Below are positions 34,117 through 42,372 of a stretch of 64,000 nucleotides of DNA, one piece after another. The stretch comes from Methyloversatilis thermotolerans (GTDB lineage: Bacteria > Pseudomonadota > Gammaproteobacteria > Burkholderiales > Rhodocyclaceae). The stretch's first letter is position 1. Every line of letters starts with the position of its first letter. Made by a program: the position numbers and the translations under genes. The stretch is from positions 2,104,655 to 2,168,654 of the forward strand of contig NZ_KB889967.1 in the NCBI RefSeq assembly GCF_000372885.1, written 5' to 3'. Under the pieces are notes generated by a model. That model did no database searches. It had not been told where the DNA came from and was given only the letters and a program-made list of their open reading frames with translations.

Positions 34117-36978
34117 TTACTGGCAGGCTTCGCAGGTCGGGTCGTCGATGGCGCAGAACTTGGGCGCCGGCTCTTCCGACTGGCTGGGCACCGCATTCAG
34201 TTCGCCGCCGCGGCCGGTGGATTTCTCGGCGTGGGTGGCGCCCATGGCGCGCAGGTAGTAGGTGGTCTTCAGGCCGCGCAGCCAGGCCAGCTTGTAGGTT
34301 TCGTCCAGCTTCTTGCCCGAGGCGCCAGCCATGTAGATGTTCAGGCTCTGCGCCTGGTCTATCCACTTCTGGCGACGCGACGCGGCTTCGACCAGCCACT
34401 TCGGCTCGACTTCGAAGGCGGTGGCATACAGCGCGCGGATGTCGGCCGGGATGCGGTCGATGCGCGACAGCGAGCCGTCGAAATACTTCAGGTCGGCGAC
34501 CATCACTTCGTCCCACAGACCCAGCTTCTTCAGGTCGCGCACCAGATGCTCGTTCACCACGGTGAATTCGCCCGACAGGTTCGATTTGACGAACAGGTTC
34601 TGGTAGGTCGGCTCGATGCTGGCATCGACGCCGATGATGTTCGAAATGGTGGCGGTCGGCGCGATGGCCAGGCAGTTGGAATTGCGCATGCCGTAGTGGG
34701 CGATGCGGTTGCGCAGTGCGTCCCAGTCCATCGTGACCGAGCGGTCGACTTCGAGGTAGCCGCCGCGCTGCTCGGCCAGGATGTCCAGCGAGTCGTGCGG
34801 CAGGATGCCGCGGTCCCACAGGCTGCCCTTGTAGCTGGAGTAGCGGCCGCGCTCTTCGGCCAGTTCGGTCGAGGCCCAGTAGGCGTAGTAGGCCACCGCT
34901 TCCATCGAGCGGTCGGCGAATTCGACCGCCGCGTCGCTGGCATACGGCGTGCGCAGTTCGTGCAGCGCTTCCTGGAAACCCATCAGGCCCATGCCGACCG
35001 GGCGGTGCTTCAGGTTGGCGTTGCGCGCCTTGCCGACCGAGTAGTAATTGATGTCGATCACGTTGTCGAGCATGCGCATCGCGGTGCGGATGGTCTTGCG
35101 CAGCTTGTCGTGGTCGAGCGCCTTGCCGCCCTGGCCGTCATCCTTCAGATGGGCGACCAGATTCACCGAGCCGAGATTGCACACGGCGATTTCGGTGTCC
35201 GAGGTGTTCAGCGTGATTTCGGTGCACAGGTTCGAGCTATGCACCACGCCGACATGCTGCTGCGGCGAACGCAGATTGCACGGGTCCTTGAAGGTGATCC
35301 ACGGGTGGCCGGTTTCAAACAGCATGGACAGCATCTTGCGCCACAGCGCGACCGCCTGCGTCTTCTTGAACAGACGGATTTCGCCGCGCGCGGCCTTCTC
35401 TTCGTAGCGGGTGTAGGCCTGCTCGAAGGCGCTGCCGTACAGGTCGTGCAGGTCCGGGCAGTCGGCCGGCGAGAACAGCGTCCATTCGCCGTTTTCCATC
35501 ACGCGGCGCATGAACAGGTCGGGAATCCAGTTCGCCGTGTTCATGTCGTGCGTGCGGCGGCGATCGTCGCCGGTGTTCTTGCGCAGGTCGAGGAATTCCT
35601 CGATGTCCAGGTGCCAGCTTTCCAGGTAGGCGCAGACGGCGCCCTTGCGCTTGCCGCCCTGGTTCACCGCAACCGCGGTGTCATTGACCACCTTCAGGAA
35701 GGGGACCACGCCCTGGCTCTTGCCGTTGGTGCCCTTGATGTGCGAGCCCAGCGCGCGCACCGGCGTCCAGTCGTTGCCCAGACCGCCGGCGAACTTGGCC
35801 AGCAGCGCGTTTTCCTTGATCGCCTCGAAAATGCCGTCGAGATCGTCGGCCACCGTGGTGAGGTAGCAGGACGACAGTTGCGGACGCAGCGTGCCGCTGT
35901 TGAACAGCGTCGGCGTCGAGCTCATGAAGTCGAAGCTGGACAGCAGCTTGTAGAACTCGATCGCGCGCTCTTCGCGGTGGATTTCGTTCAGCGCCAGACC
36001 CATGGCCACGCGCATGAAGAACACCTGCGGCAGTTCGATGCGGCGGTCGCGGATGTGCAGGAAGTAGCGGTCGTACAGCGTCTGCAGGCCGAGGTAGTTG
36101 AAGCGCAGGTCGGCACGGTGGTCGAGCGCGGCGCCCAGCCTGGCGAGGTCGAACTGGGCCAGCTTCGGGTCCAGCAGTTCGGCTTCGATGCCGAGCTTGA
36201 TGTAGCGCGGAAAGTATTCGGCGTAGGCGGTGGCCATCTGCGCCTGCGACGTTTCTTCGCCCAGCACTTCGTGGCGGATGGTGTGCAGCAGCAGGCGGGC
36301 GGTGACATAGCCGTAGGCCGGGTCCTGTTCCAGCAGCGAGCGGGCGGCCATGATGGCCGATTTGCGCACTTCCTCGACCGGCACGCCGTCGTACAGGTTG
36401 GACAGCGTGGCATTCAGGATGGCATCGACCGACACCACATCGCCCAGCGCCTCGCAGGAGGCCTCGATCAGGCCGCGCAGCGCGGCACGGTCCAGCGGCA
36501 TGCGGCGCTGGCCATCGACCACGTGCAATACCGGCTGGTCAGCCGCGGCTTCGACCGCGTGCTGTTTCTGCGCCCGCTCGGCAGCGCGCTTCTCGCGGTA
36601 CAGCACATAGGCGCGAGCCACGTCGTGCTCGGCCGAGCGCATCAGCGCCAGTTCGACCTGGTCCTGGATGTCCTCGATGTGGAAGGTGCCGCCGTGCGGC
36701 TGGCGGCGCACCAGCGCCTGCACCACCTGGGTGGTGATGCCGCCCACCTGTTCGCGCACACGCGCCGAAGCGGCACCCTGCCCGCCATTCACCGCCAGAA
36801 AGGCCTTGGTCACCGCGATCGAAATCTTGGCGGGCTCGAAATTCACCACCGCACCATTGCGGCGGATCACCTTGTAATCCGCGTGCAGCGCCGCGGCGCT
36901 GGGCAGTTCGTCGATGATGATCTGGTCGGGGCTGGGGGACTGCGTACGGGTGCTAACGTGTTCGGCGGTCAATTGCAT
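34117..36978 (-). CDS. nrdA: Class Ia ribonucleotide reductase alpha subunit
   Basis: NrdA reduces ribonucleoside diphosphates. The 953-aa protein begins with an ATP-cone domain (YKVIRRNGAVVNFEPAKISI) for overall activity control by ATP/dATP. Next comes the barrel with STPTLFNSGTLRPQLSSCYL, NLCTEITLNT and PTATISNIIGVDASIEPTY. It ends CEACQ, the redox cysteine pair for thioredoxin/glutaredoxin. ATG at 36978 is preceded by GGAGA; an in-frame extension upstream would cross the NrdR boxes. Regulation by NrdR is indicated by the upstream sites. Confidence 0.96.
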   Translation of the reverse strand: MQLTAEHVSTRTQSPSPDQIIIDELPSAAALHADYKVIRRNGAVVNFEPAKISIAVTKAFLAVNGGQGAASARVREQVGGITTQVVQALVRRQPHGGTFHIEDIQDQVELALMRSAEHDVARAYVLYREKRAAERAQKQHAVEAAADQPVLHVVDGQRRMPLDRAALRGLIEASCEALGDVVSVDAILNATLSNLYDGVPVEEVRKSAIMAARSLLEQDPAYGYVTARLLLHTIRHEVLGEETSQAQMATAYAEYFPRYIKLGIEAELLDPKLAQFDLARLGAALDHRADLRFNYLGLQTLYDRYFLHIRDRRIELPQVFFMRVAMGLALNEIHREERAIEFYKLLSSFDFMSSTPTLFNSGTLRPQLSSCYLTTVADDLDGIFEAIKENALLAKFAGGLGNDWTPVRALGSHIKGTNGKSQGVVPFLKVVNDTAVAVNQGGKRKGAVCAYLESWHLDIEEFLDLRKNTGDDRRRTHDMNTANWIPDLFMRRVMENGEWTLFSPADCPDLHDLYGSAFEQAYTRYEEKAARGEIRLFKKTQAVALWRKMLSMLFETGHPWITFKDPCNLRSPQQHVGVVHSSNLCTEITLNTSDTEIAVCNLGSVNLVAHLKDDGQGGKALDHDKLRKTIRTAMRMLDNVIDINYYSVGKARNANLKHRPVGMGLMGFQEALHELRTPYASDAAVEFADRSMEAVAYYAYWASTELAEERGRYSSYKGSLWDRGILPHDSLDILAEQRGGYLEVDRSVTMDWDALRNRIAHYGMRNSNCLAIAPTATISNIIGVDASIEPTYQNLFVKSNLSGEFTVVNEHLVRDLKKLGLWDEVMVADLKYFDGSLSRIDRIPADIRALYATAFEVEPKWLVEAASRRQKWIDQAQSLNIYMAGASGKKLDETYKLAWLRGLKTTYYLRAMGATHAEKSTGRGGELNAVPSQSEEPAPKFCAIDDPTCEACQ

Positions 36979-37052
36979 GCGGGCGTCTCCCAGTGGGGCC
37001 GTCGGGGGTACTGACGGGCCGGGTTGAAAAGCGGGGGTTTTCTGCTTTCTGA

Positions 37053-37098
37053 GCACTATAGGTAGTGGTCAGCGCGTATTGAGCTACTAATTCTAGTG
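37053..37098 (-). promoter_or_regulatory. Pair of NrdR boxes upstream of nrdA
   Basis: Two sites of the form ACTA-N4-TAGT lie upstream of nrdA: CACTATAGGTAGTG (37054-37067) and ACTAATTCTAGT (37086-37097). Their starts are 31 bp apart, three helical turns, the spacing described for tandem NrdR boxes. NrdR is the ATP/dATP-sensing repressor of ribonucleotide reductase operons. The sites are 76-119 bp before the nrdA ATG, over the likely promoter. The rest of 36979-37240 shows no gene. Confidence 0.72.
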
Positions 37099-37240
37099 AG
37101 CCCACCCACCCCCCGCAAGCGCGATTTTTCTGCTAGGAGCGCCGTTTCGCGGCGCAAAAAGACCCCATGCCGAAGTCGGGATTAAGCCTTTCCGGGCACT
37201 CGCGGAGGAAAGTCCGCGGCCTGCCCCGCCAGACCTTGAA

Positions 37241-37822
37241 TCAGCCTTCGCGGAGCGCGCCGGGCAACAGTTTCCAGTCGAAGCACGGACCGGGGTCCGT
37301 TTTTCTTCCGGGCGCGATATCCGAATGGCCTACCACATCGGACACCGGATGCCGCCGCCTGAGCGCCGCCAGCAGGGCATCGGCCACGCGGTATTGCACC
37401 TCTTCGTAGGGCAGCACATTGCAGCCCTCCAGCTCTATGCCCACCGAAAAGTCGTTGCAGCGGCCACGTCCGCGCCAGTTTGACGCGCCGGCGTGCCAGG
37501 CGCGGCGGGTGGTCGGCACGAACTGGATCAGTTCGCCGTCACGCCGGATCACGAAATGGGCGGACACGCGCAGCGGTGCCACATCGTGGAAGTAGGGATG
37601 GGCCGCCGGGTCGAGCCGGTTGAGGAACAGGTGTTCTATATAGGGACCGCCGAACTCGCCGGGGGGCAGGCTGATGCAGTGCATCACCACCAGCGACACC
37701 GGATCGGCGTGCGCACCCTCGTCCTCCGGCCGGGCATCGTGATTCGGCGACTCGACGCGACGCGCGCCGGCACACCAGCCGTCGGCGTCGATGTGCAGTT
37801 CAGGCATCCGGTCAGGATTCAT
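37241..37822 (-). CDS. ampD: 1,6-anhydro-N-acetylmuramyl-L-alanine amidase AmpD
   Basis: AmpD is the cytoplasmic zinc amidase that recycles peptidoglycan fragments and keeps AmpR-type signalling low. The 193-aa protein has zinc ligand His in LVVMHCISLPPGEFGG, YFHDVAPLRVSAHFVIRRDG, and VVGHSDIAPGRKTDPGPCFDW, all standard. The first ATG (37822) gives five extra residues over a second at 37807 (MPELHIDADGW), which fits homologues; neither has a strong ribosome site. A REP-like tandem array starts 41 bp upstream, where its promoter would be expected. Confidence 0.94.
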   Translation of the reverse strand: MNPDRMPELHIDADGWCAGARRVESPNHDARPEDEGAHADPVSLVVMHCISLPPGEFGGPYIEHLFLNRLDPAAHPYFHDVAPLRVSAHFVIRRDGELIQFVPTTRRAWHAGASNWRGRGRCNDFSVGIELEGCNVLPYEEVQYRVADALLAALRRRHPVSDVVGHSDIAPGRKTDPGPCFDWKLLPGALREG

Positions 37823-37863
37823 CGCACGTCACCGGACCCGACGGCGCGAGCAAAGCCCGCGAC

Positions 37864-38913
37864 AAGAACTCGCCCGGACCACGAACGGCGCCCGGTCTGT
37901 ATGGGAGAACTCGCCCGAACCACGAACGGCGCCCCGCTTCTGTGGGAGCGGGCTTGCCCGCGATGCAGCGTGGAACGAAGCCCGCGGCATGCATGAGCCG
38001 CATCGCGGCCAGAGGCCGCTCCCACAAGAACTCGCCCGGACCGCGAACGGCGCCCGGTCCGTGTGGGAGAACTCGCCCGAGCCACGAACGGCGCCCCGCT
38101 TCTGTGGCAGCGGGCTTGCCCGCGATGCCGCGTGGAACGAAGCCCGCGGCATGCATGGGCCGCATCGCGGCCAGAGGCCGCTCCCACAAGAAGTCGCCCG
38201 AACCACGAACGGCGCCCGCTTCTGTGGCAGCGGGCTTGCCCGCGATGCAGCATGGAACGAAGCCCGCGGCATGCATGAGCCGCATCGCGGCCAGAGGCCG
38301 CTCCCACAAGAAGTCGCCCAAACCGCGAACGGCGCCCGGTCCGTGTGGGAGAACTCGCCCGAACCACGCACGGCGGCGCCCGCTTTTGTGGGAGCGGGCT
38401 TGCCCGCGATGCAGCGTGGAACAAAGCCCGCGGCATGCATGGGCCGCATCGCGCCAGAGGCCGCCCCCACAAGAAGTCGCCCAACCGCGAACGGCGCCCG
38501 GTCCGTGTGGGAGAACTCGCCCGAACCACGCACGGCGCCCCGCTTTTGTGGGAGCGGGCTTGCCCGCGATGCAGCGTGGAACAAAGCCCGCGGCATGCAT
38601 GAGCCGCATCGCGGCCAGAGGCCGCTCCCACAAGAACTCGCCCGGACCGCGAACGGCGCCCGGTCCGTGTGGGAGAACTCGCCCGAGCCACGAACGGCGC
38701 CCCGCTTCTGTGGCAGCGGGCTTGCCCGCGATGCCGCGTGGAACGAAGCCCGCGGCATGCATGGGCCGCATCGCGGCCAGAGGCCGCTCCCACAAGAACT
38801 CGGGCGGACCACGAACGGCGCCCGGTCTGTATGGGAGAACTCGCCCGAACCACGAACGGCGCCCCGCTTCTGTGGGAGCGGGCTTGCCCGCGATGCAGCG
38901 TGGAACGAAGCCC
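37864..38913. repeat. Tandem array of REP-like units, 162-bp period
   Basis: Seven copies of a unit begin with TGTGGGAGCGGGCTTGCCCG or the TGTGGCAGCGGGCTTG variant at 37941, 38103, 38223, 38387, 38547, 38709 and 38871. Spacings are 162, 120, 164, 160, 162 and 162 bp. Each unit joins a REP-type hairpin (GCGGGC-TT-GCCCGC) to an inverted partner GGCCGCTCCCACA about 80 bp on, then a linker carrying GAACGGCGCCCGGT and GTGTGGGAGAACTCGCCCGA. The last unit is truncated. Because 162 is a multiple of three and stops are rare, the array is open in several frames on both strands; none of these is a gene. Confidence 0.9.
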
Positions 38914-38936
38914 ACTCAACCGGCGCACGCGACCGC

Positions 38937-40288
38937 TCAGTCATGGATGCCCAGCCGCTGCAGCCGGTAGCGCAGCGAGCGGAAGGTGACGCCGAGCAGC
39001 CGGGCGGCGGCGGTGCGGTTGTAGCGGGTCTTGCGCAGCGCGTCCTCGATCGCGGCACGCTCGACCCGGTCCAGGTATTCCTGCAGCGGCACTTCGCCCG
39101 CCGGCATTTCCGGCAGATCGTCGTCCACCGGCTGCAGGCCCAGATCGGCGGCGTCGATCTGCTCCGCGCCGCTCAGCGCGTAGGCGCGTTCCAGCACGTT
39201 TTCCAGTTCGCGCACATTGCCGGGAAAGGGATAGGCGCACAGCGCGTCGATGGCGGCCGGGGTGAGACGCGGCCGCGCCCCGTCCGCCGCGGCAATGCGG
39301 TCGAGCAGGGTCTGGGCGAGTTGCGGGATGGATTCGCGGCATTCGCGCAGGCTGGGCATGCGCGCAGTTCGAGCACATTGAGGCGGTAGAACAGATCCTG
39401 CCGAAAGCGCCCCTCCTCCACCATCTGCTTCAGGCTGCGGTGGGTGGCGCTGATCAGCCGCACGTCGGTGCCTTCCTCGCTGCGCGCGCCGACGCGGCGC
39501 ACCGACTTTTCCTGTATCGCGCGCAGCAGCTTCACCTGCATGCCCAGCGGCAGGTCGCCGACTTCGTCGAGAAACAGCGTGCCACCGCGCGCCGCCTGGA
39601 AGAAGCCTTCGCGATCGGCCTCGGCACCGGTGAAGGCGCCTTTGGTGTAGCCGAAGAATTCGGATTCGACCAGATTCTCCGGGATGGCGCCGCAGTTCAC
39701 CGCGACGAAGGAGCCGTCGCGGCGCGCGCTGTTGTCGTGGATGAGGCGCGCCGCGCGCTCCTTGCCGCTGCCCGATTCGCCGTGGATGTGCACCGGCGCG
39801 CCGCTGCGTGCCAGCTTGGCAATCATGTCGCGCACCTGCGCCAGGGCCGGCGCGTCGCCGACCAGCGCGTCGCCGCCGACCATGGGCTGCGGCGTGGCGC
39901 GCGCCGGCACGTCCAGCGCCGAACGCACCAGCGCGCGCAACTGTTCGATCGAAACCGGCTTGGCCAGGTAATCGAAGGCACCGGCCTTCAGCGCGGCCAC
40001 CGCATTGTCCATGCTGCCGAAGGCGGTGATGACCGCGACCGGCACATCGCGATGATGTTCGGCGATATGGCGCACCAGATCCATGCCTTCGCCATCGGGC
40101 AGGCGCATGTCGGTGAGGCACAGGGCGAAACGTTCCTGCGCCAGCAGCTCGCGCGCCTCGCCGACCGAGGCGGCCAGCGACGCGTGCAGACCCATGCGGG
40201 CGAGCGACATGTCGAGCAGTTCGCGCAGGTCGTCCTCGTCGTCGACCACCAGCACTTTCAGTTCGCGTTCAGCCCGTCGCCGTTCCAT
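38937..40288 (-). CDS. pilR: NtrC-family response regulator PilR, with apparent frameshift
   Basis: PilR activates sigma-54 promoters, classically pilA for type IV pili. The protein has a receiver (Asp60 in LTDMRLPDGEG), an AAA+ domain with Walker A GESGSGKE and the sigma-54 loop GAFTGAEADR, and a Fis-type helix-turn-helix (NRTAAARLLGVTFRSLRYRL) ending RLGIHD. Coding runs in one frame from 40288 to about 39362 (LNVLELR) and continues in another (MPSLRECRESIPQLAQ). One base appears missing near 39361, between the AAA+ core and its C-terminal part. Either a sequencing error or a disabling mutation would explain it. The start overlaps the pilS end by 31 bp. Confidence 0.85.
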
Positions 40289-41862
40289 CGTTCGTCCGTG
40301 CTCCTGTTCATGCCGCGCAGCCTGAAGCGGGCGCCCGGGGCATTATCCACGAAGTCCAGCGTCGCTCCGTTGGCGTCGCACAGTTCGCGCGCGATGTACA
40401 GGCCCAGGCCGGTGCCGCGGCTGTGCGTGGTGAAGAAAGGCTCGAACAGATGGGCGCGCACACCCTCGGGCACGCCGGGACCGTCGTCGACGATGTCGAT
40501 CTCGGTGGAATGCTCCAGCGCATAGACCGTGATGCACACCGCGGCATCGTTGCGCGTGGCATAGCGCAGCGCATTGCCGAGCATGTTCCACATGACCTGG
40601 TGCAGATGGCCGCGGTCGAAATGCAACAGCGCTTCGCCGTCGGCACGCAACAGCACGCGACGACGCAGGTCGGGGTCGCGCAGGGCGTATTCCTCGACGA
40701 AGGCACGCAGCCAGCCGCACAGCTCCAGCAACTCGGGTTCGGCGCGATCGCGCCGGCCCAGCTCGAGCACATCGCTCACCATGCGGTCCAGCCGCAGGCT
40801 GTTGTCGCCGATGATGCGTATCAGCCGCGCCTGGGTTTCTGCCCGCCTTTCCTCGGCCAGCAGTTCGGCCGCCTGCGTGATGGCGGCAAGCGGGTTGCGG
40901 ATTTCGTGCGCCATGCTGGCGGTGAGCCGGCCCAGCGCGGCCAGCTTGATCTGCCGCGCCTGTTCGCGCAGACGCTCCAGATCCTCGATGAATACCAGGT
41001 GACCGCCGGCGCCCCCTGCAGGCATGCAGCGCACCCGCACTGCCGCCGGCCGGCTCGGCAGGTCGAGGATGAAGCTGCGCTCGGGCGTGCCCGCGCTCAG
41101 CGCATCCAGCGCCGAAGCCAGCGCCGGCGAATAGTCGGCCACCATGACCGGGCGCGGCATGTCCGGGTCGAGCAGTCGGCGCGCCTGCGGATTGGCCTGG
41201 CGCACCCGCCCGCCGGGATCGACCACCAGCACGCCGTCGTCCATGTCGCGGATGACGCGCTCATTGACGCGTATCTGTTCGGCCAGGTCGCGGCCGCGCT
41301 CACGCGCCAGCATTTCATTGGCGATGACGCGGCGCGCCAGCAGCCGCACCGCGATCGCAGTGGCGAAGAAGCCGATGCTGATGGTGCCGACCTGCACGAA
41401 GCGGCCGCCATCGCCTTCCTGTGCCACCCATTGCAGCGCCTGCTGGAACAGCAGCGCCAGACTGGCGACCGCGGCATAGAAGAGCGCCAGCCGCCCCTGG
41501 CCGACCAGTGCCGCAAAGGCGAGCACCACCACATGCATGAAGGGCAGTCCGCTGCCTATGCCACCGGCGGCGTAGGTGAGCGCGGTCAGGAACAGGATGT
41601 CGGACAGCACGCCGAAAGGCAGGCGGGCGTCGGCCTTGAACAGCCGGTCCGCACCGAGCGTGATGCCTATCGCCAGCAGCCAGTAGGTGATCGCGAGCCG
41701 GGCGAACAGCGGGCCATGGTAGCCATCGAAACTGACTTCGCCGGGCACGCCGAACACCAGGGCGAGCAGCACCGACGAAATGAGCAGGCGATACAGATTG
41801 AAGTAGCGCAGCGGTGTGAGCCAGCGCTCCTCCAGCACGTCGCCGTGCGGATAATCAGCCAT
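40258..41862 (-). CDS. pilS: Two-component sensor kinase PilS
   Basis: PilS is the membrane kinase for PilR. The 534-aa protein has six hydrophobic helices in residues 15-190 (for example LLISSVLLALVFGVPG and FARLAITYWLLAIGITLG) and a PAS-like region (RDMDDGVLVVDPGGRVRQANPQA). HisKA follows with MAHEIRNPLAAI, then HATPase with NMLGNALRYA, DDGPGVPEG and GTGLGLYIARELC. ATG at 41862 overlaps the end of the PP0621-family gene by 8 bp. Other in-frame starts upstream would cover that gene. Gene order PP0621-pilS-pilR-ampD is typical of betaproteobacteria. Confidence 0.93.
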   Translation of the reverse strand: MADYPHGDVLEERWLTPLRYFNLYRLLISSVLLALVFGVPGEVSFDGYHGPLFARLAITYWLLAIGITLGADRLFKADARLPFGVLSDILFLTALTYAAGGIGSGLPFMHVVVLAFAALVGQGRLALFYAAVASLALLFQQALQWVAQEGDGGRFVQVGTISIGFFATAIAVRLLARRVIANEMLARERGRDLAEQIRVNERVIRDMDDGVLVVDPGGRVRQANPQARRLLDPDMPRPVMVADYSPALASALDALSAGTPERSFILDLPSRPAAVRVRCMPAGGAGGHLVFIEDLERLREQARQIKLAALGRLTASMAHEIRNPLAAITQAAELLAEERRAETQARLIRIIGDNSLRLDRMVSDVLELGRRDRAEPELLELCGWLRAFVEEYALRDPDLRRRVLLRADGEALLHFDRGHLHQVMWNMLGNALRYATRNDAAVCITVYALEHSTEIDIVDDGPGVPEGVRAHLFEPFFTTHSRGTGLGLYIARELCDANGATLDFVDNAPGARFRLRGMNRSTDERWNGDGLNAN

Positions 41863-42088
41863 GCGCGGCGTGTTCATCCCGGTGTTCGGGGCAGCAGAAG
41901 AACAGCCCGTCTTCAGCGGCGATCGCTTCGCCTTCCGGCAGGCGCAGGCGGCAGTGCGCACAAGTCACCATGCGCTCGGGCTCCGGCTCGCGCGGGGGCG
42001 CCGGCTTGTCGCGCCGCATCGACGGCCGCTTGAAGAACCAGATCCAGACCAGCAGGACGAGCAACAGGAAGAACAGTATGCGGGACAT
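41855..42088 (-). CDS. PP0621-family small membrane protein
   Basis: The 77-aa protein has one N-terminal helix (ILFFLLLVLLVWIWFF) followed by a basic Pro-rich linker and a zinc-ribbon-like tail: CAHCRLRLPEGEAI and FFCCPEHRDEH. This matches the PP0621 family encoded directly upstream of pilS in many beta- and gammaproteobacteria. The function is unknown; its fixed place suggests a role with PilS or pilus biogenesis. Confidence 0.85.
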   Translation of the reverse strand: MSRILFFLLLVLLVWIWFFKRPSMRRDKPAPPREPEPERMVTCAHCRLRLPEGEAIAAEDGLFFCCPEHRDEHAAHG

Positions 42089-42157
42089 GCGCCGGTCGCA
42101 CGGAAGGAAGAGGCCGCAAGCTTAAGCGTGCGCAGGTGTTTTGTGGGCGCAGACCGG

Positions 42158-42269
42158 CGGAAAACAGGAAAGCCACCCCTGAGGGTGGCTTTCTTGCGGG
42201 ATTCCTGGTCGGGGAAAGAGGATTCGAACCTCCGCGGATTCAAACCTCCGGCCCCTGCGTCCCGAACGC
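42158..42269 (-). repeat. tRNA-Pro 3'-half plus terminator, duplicated (left island boundary)
   Basis: This segment repeats 57757-57852 in the same orientation with two substitutions and one 16-bp tandem duplication (GGATTC-AACCTCCG repeated). It contains the terminator hairpin AAAGCCACCC/GGGTGGCTTT (42166-42195) and the 3' part of tRNA-Pro from CCA through the T arm to the anticodon stem (42206-42269). Homology then stops, so there is no 5' half and no functional tRNA. It looks like the attachment-site half left opposite the intact tRNA gene. Confidence 0.8.
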
Positions 42270-42372
42270 GTGCATCTGCGGACACGGCGGGCGATTCTCT
42301 GCGGCCTCGGACGTATAGTTCTGTTACATTCCGGCCGTATACGTACAAGTATCCACATCCGAGGAATCCCAA

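Noticed and set aside
34231-37014. 927-codon open frame antisense to nrdA
   Set aside because: Shadow of nrdA; no motif, no ribosome site.
37100-37165. Terminator GCGCCG-TTTCG-CGGCGC with A-run near ampD
   Set aside because: The A-run lies on the wrong side for ampD, and on the plus strand no gene needs it.
37864-38913. CRISPR array
   Set aside because: Repeats are long composite hairpins with no short unique spacers, and no cas genes are present.
37791-39389. Long open frames (300-530 codons) across the REP-like array on both strands
   Set aside because: They repeat the same low-complexity peptide every 54 residues, are open in several frames at once because the unit is 162 bp and stop-poor, and lack ribosome sites. 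They are by-products of the repeat.
42206-42269. A second functional tRNA-Pro
   Set aside because: Only the 3' half is present, with a 16-bp duplication in the T-arm side and no acceptor 5' strand or D arm.
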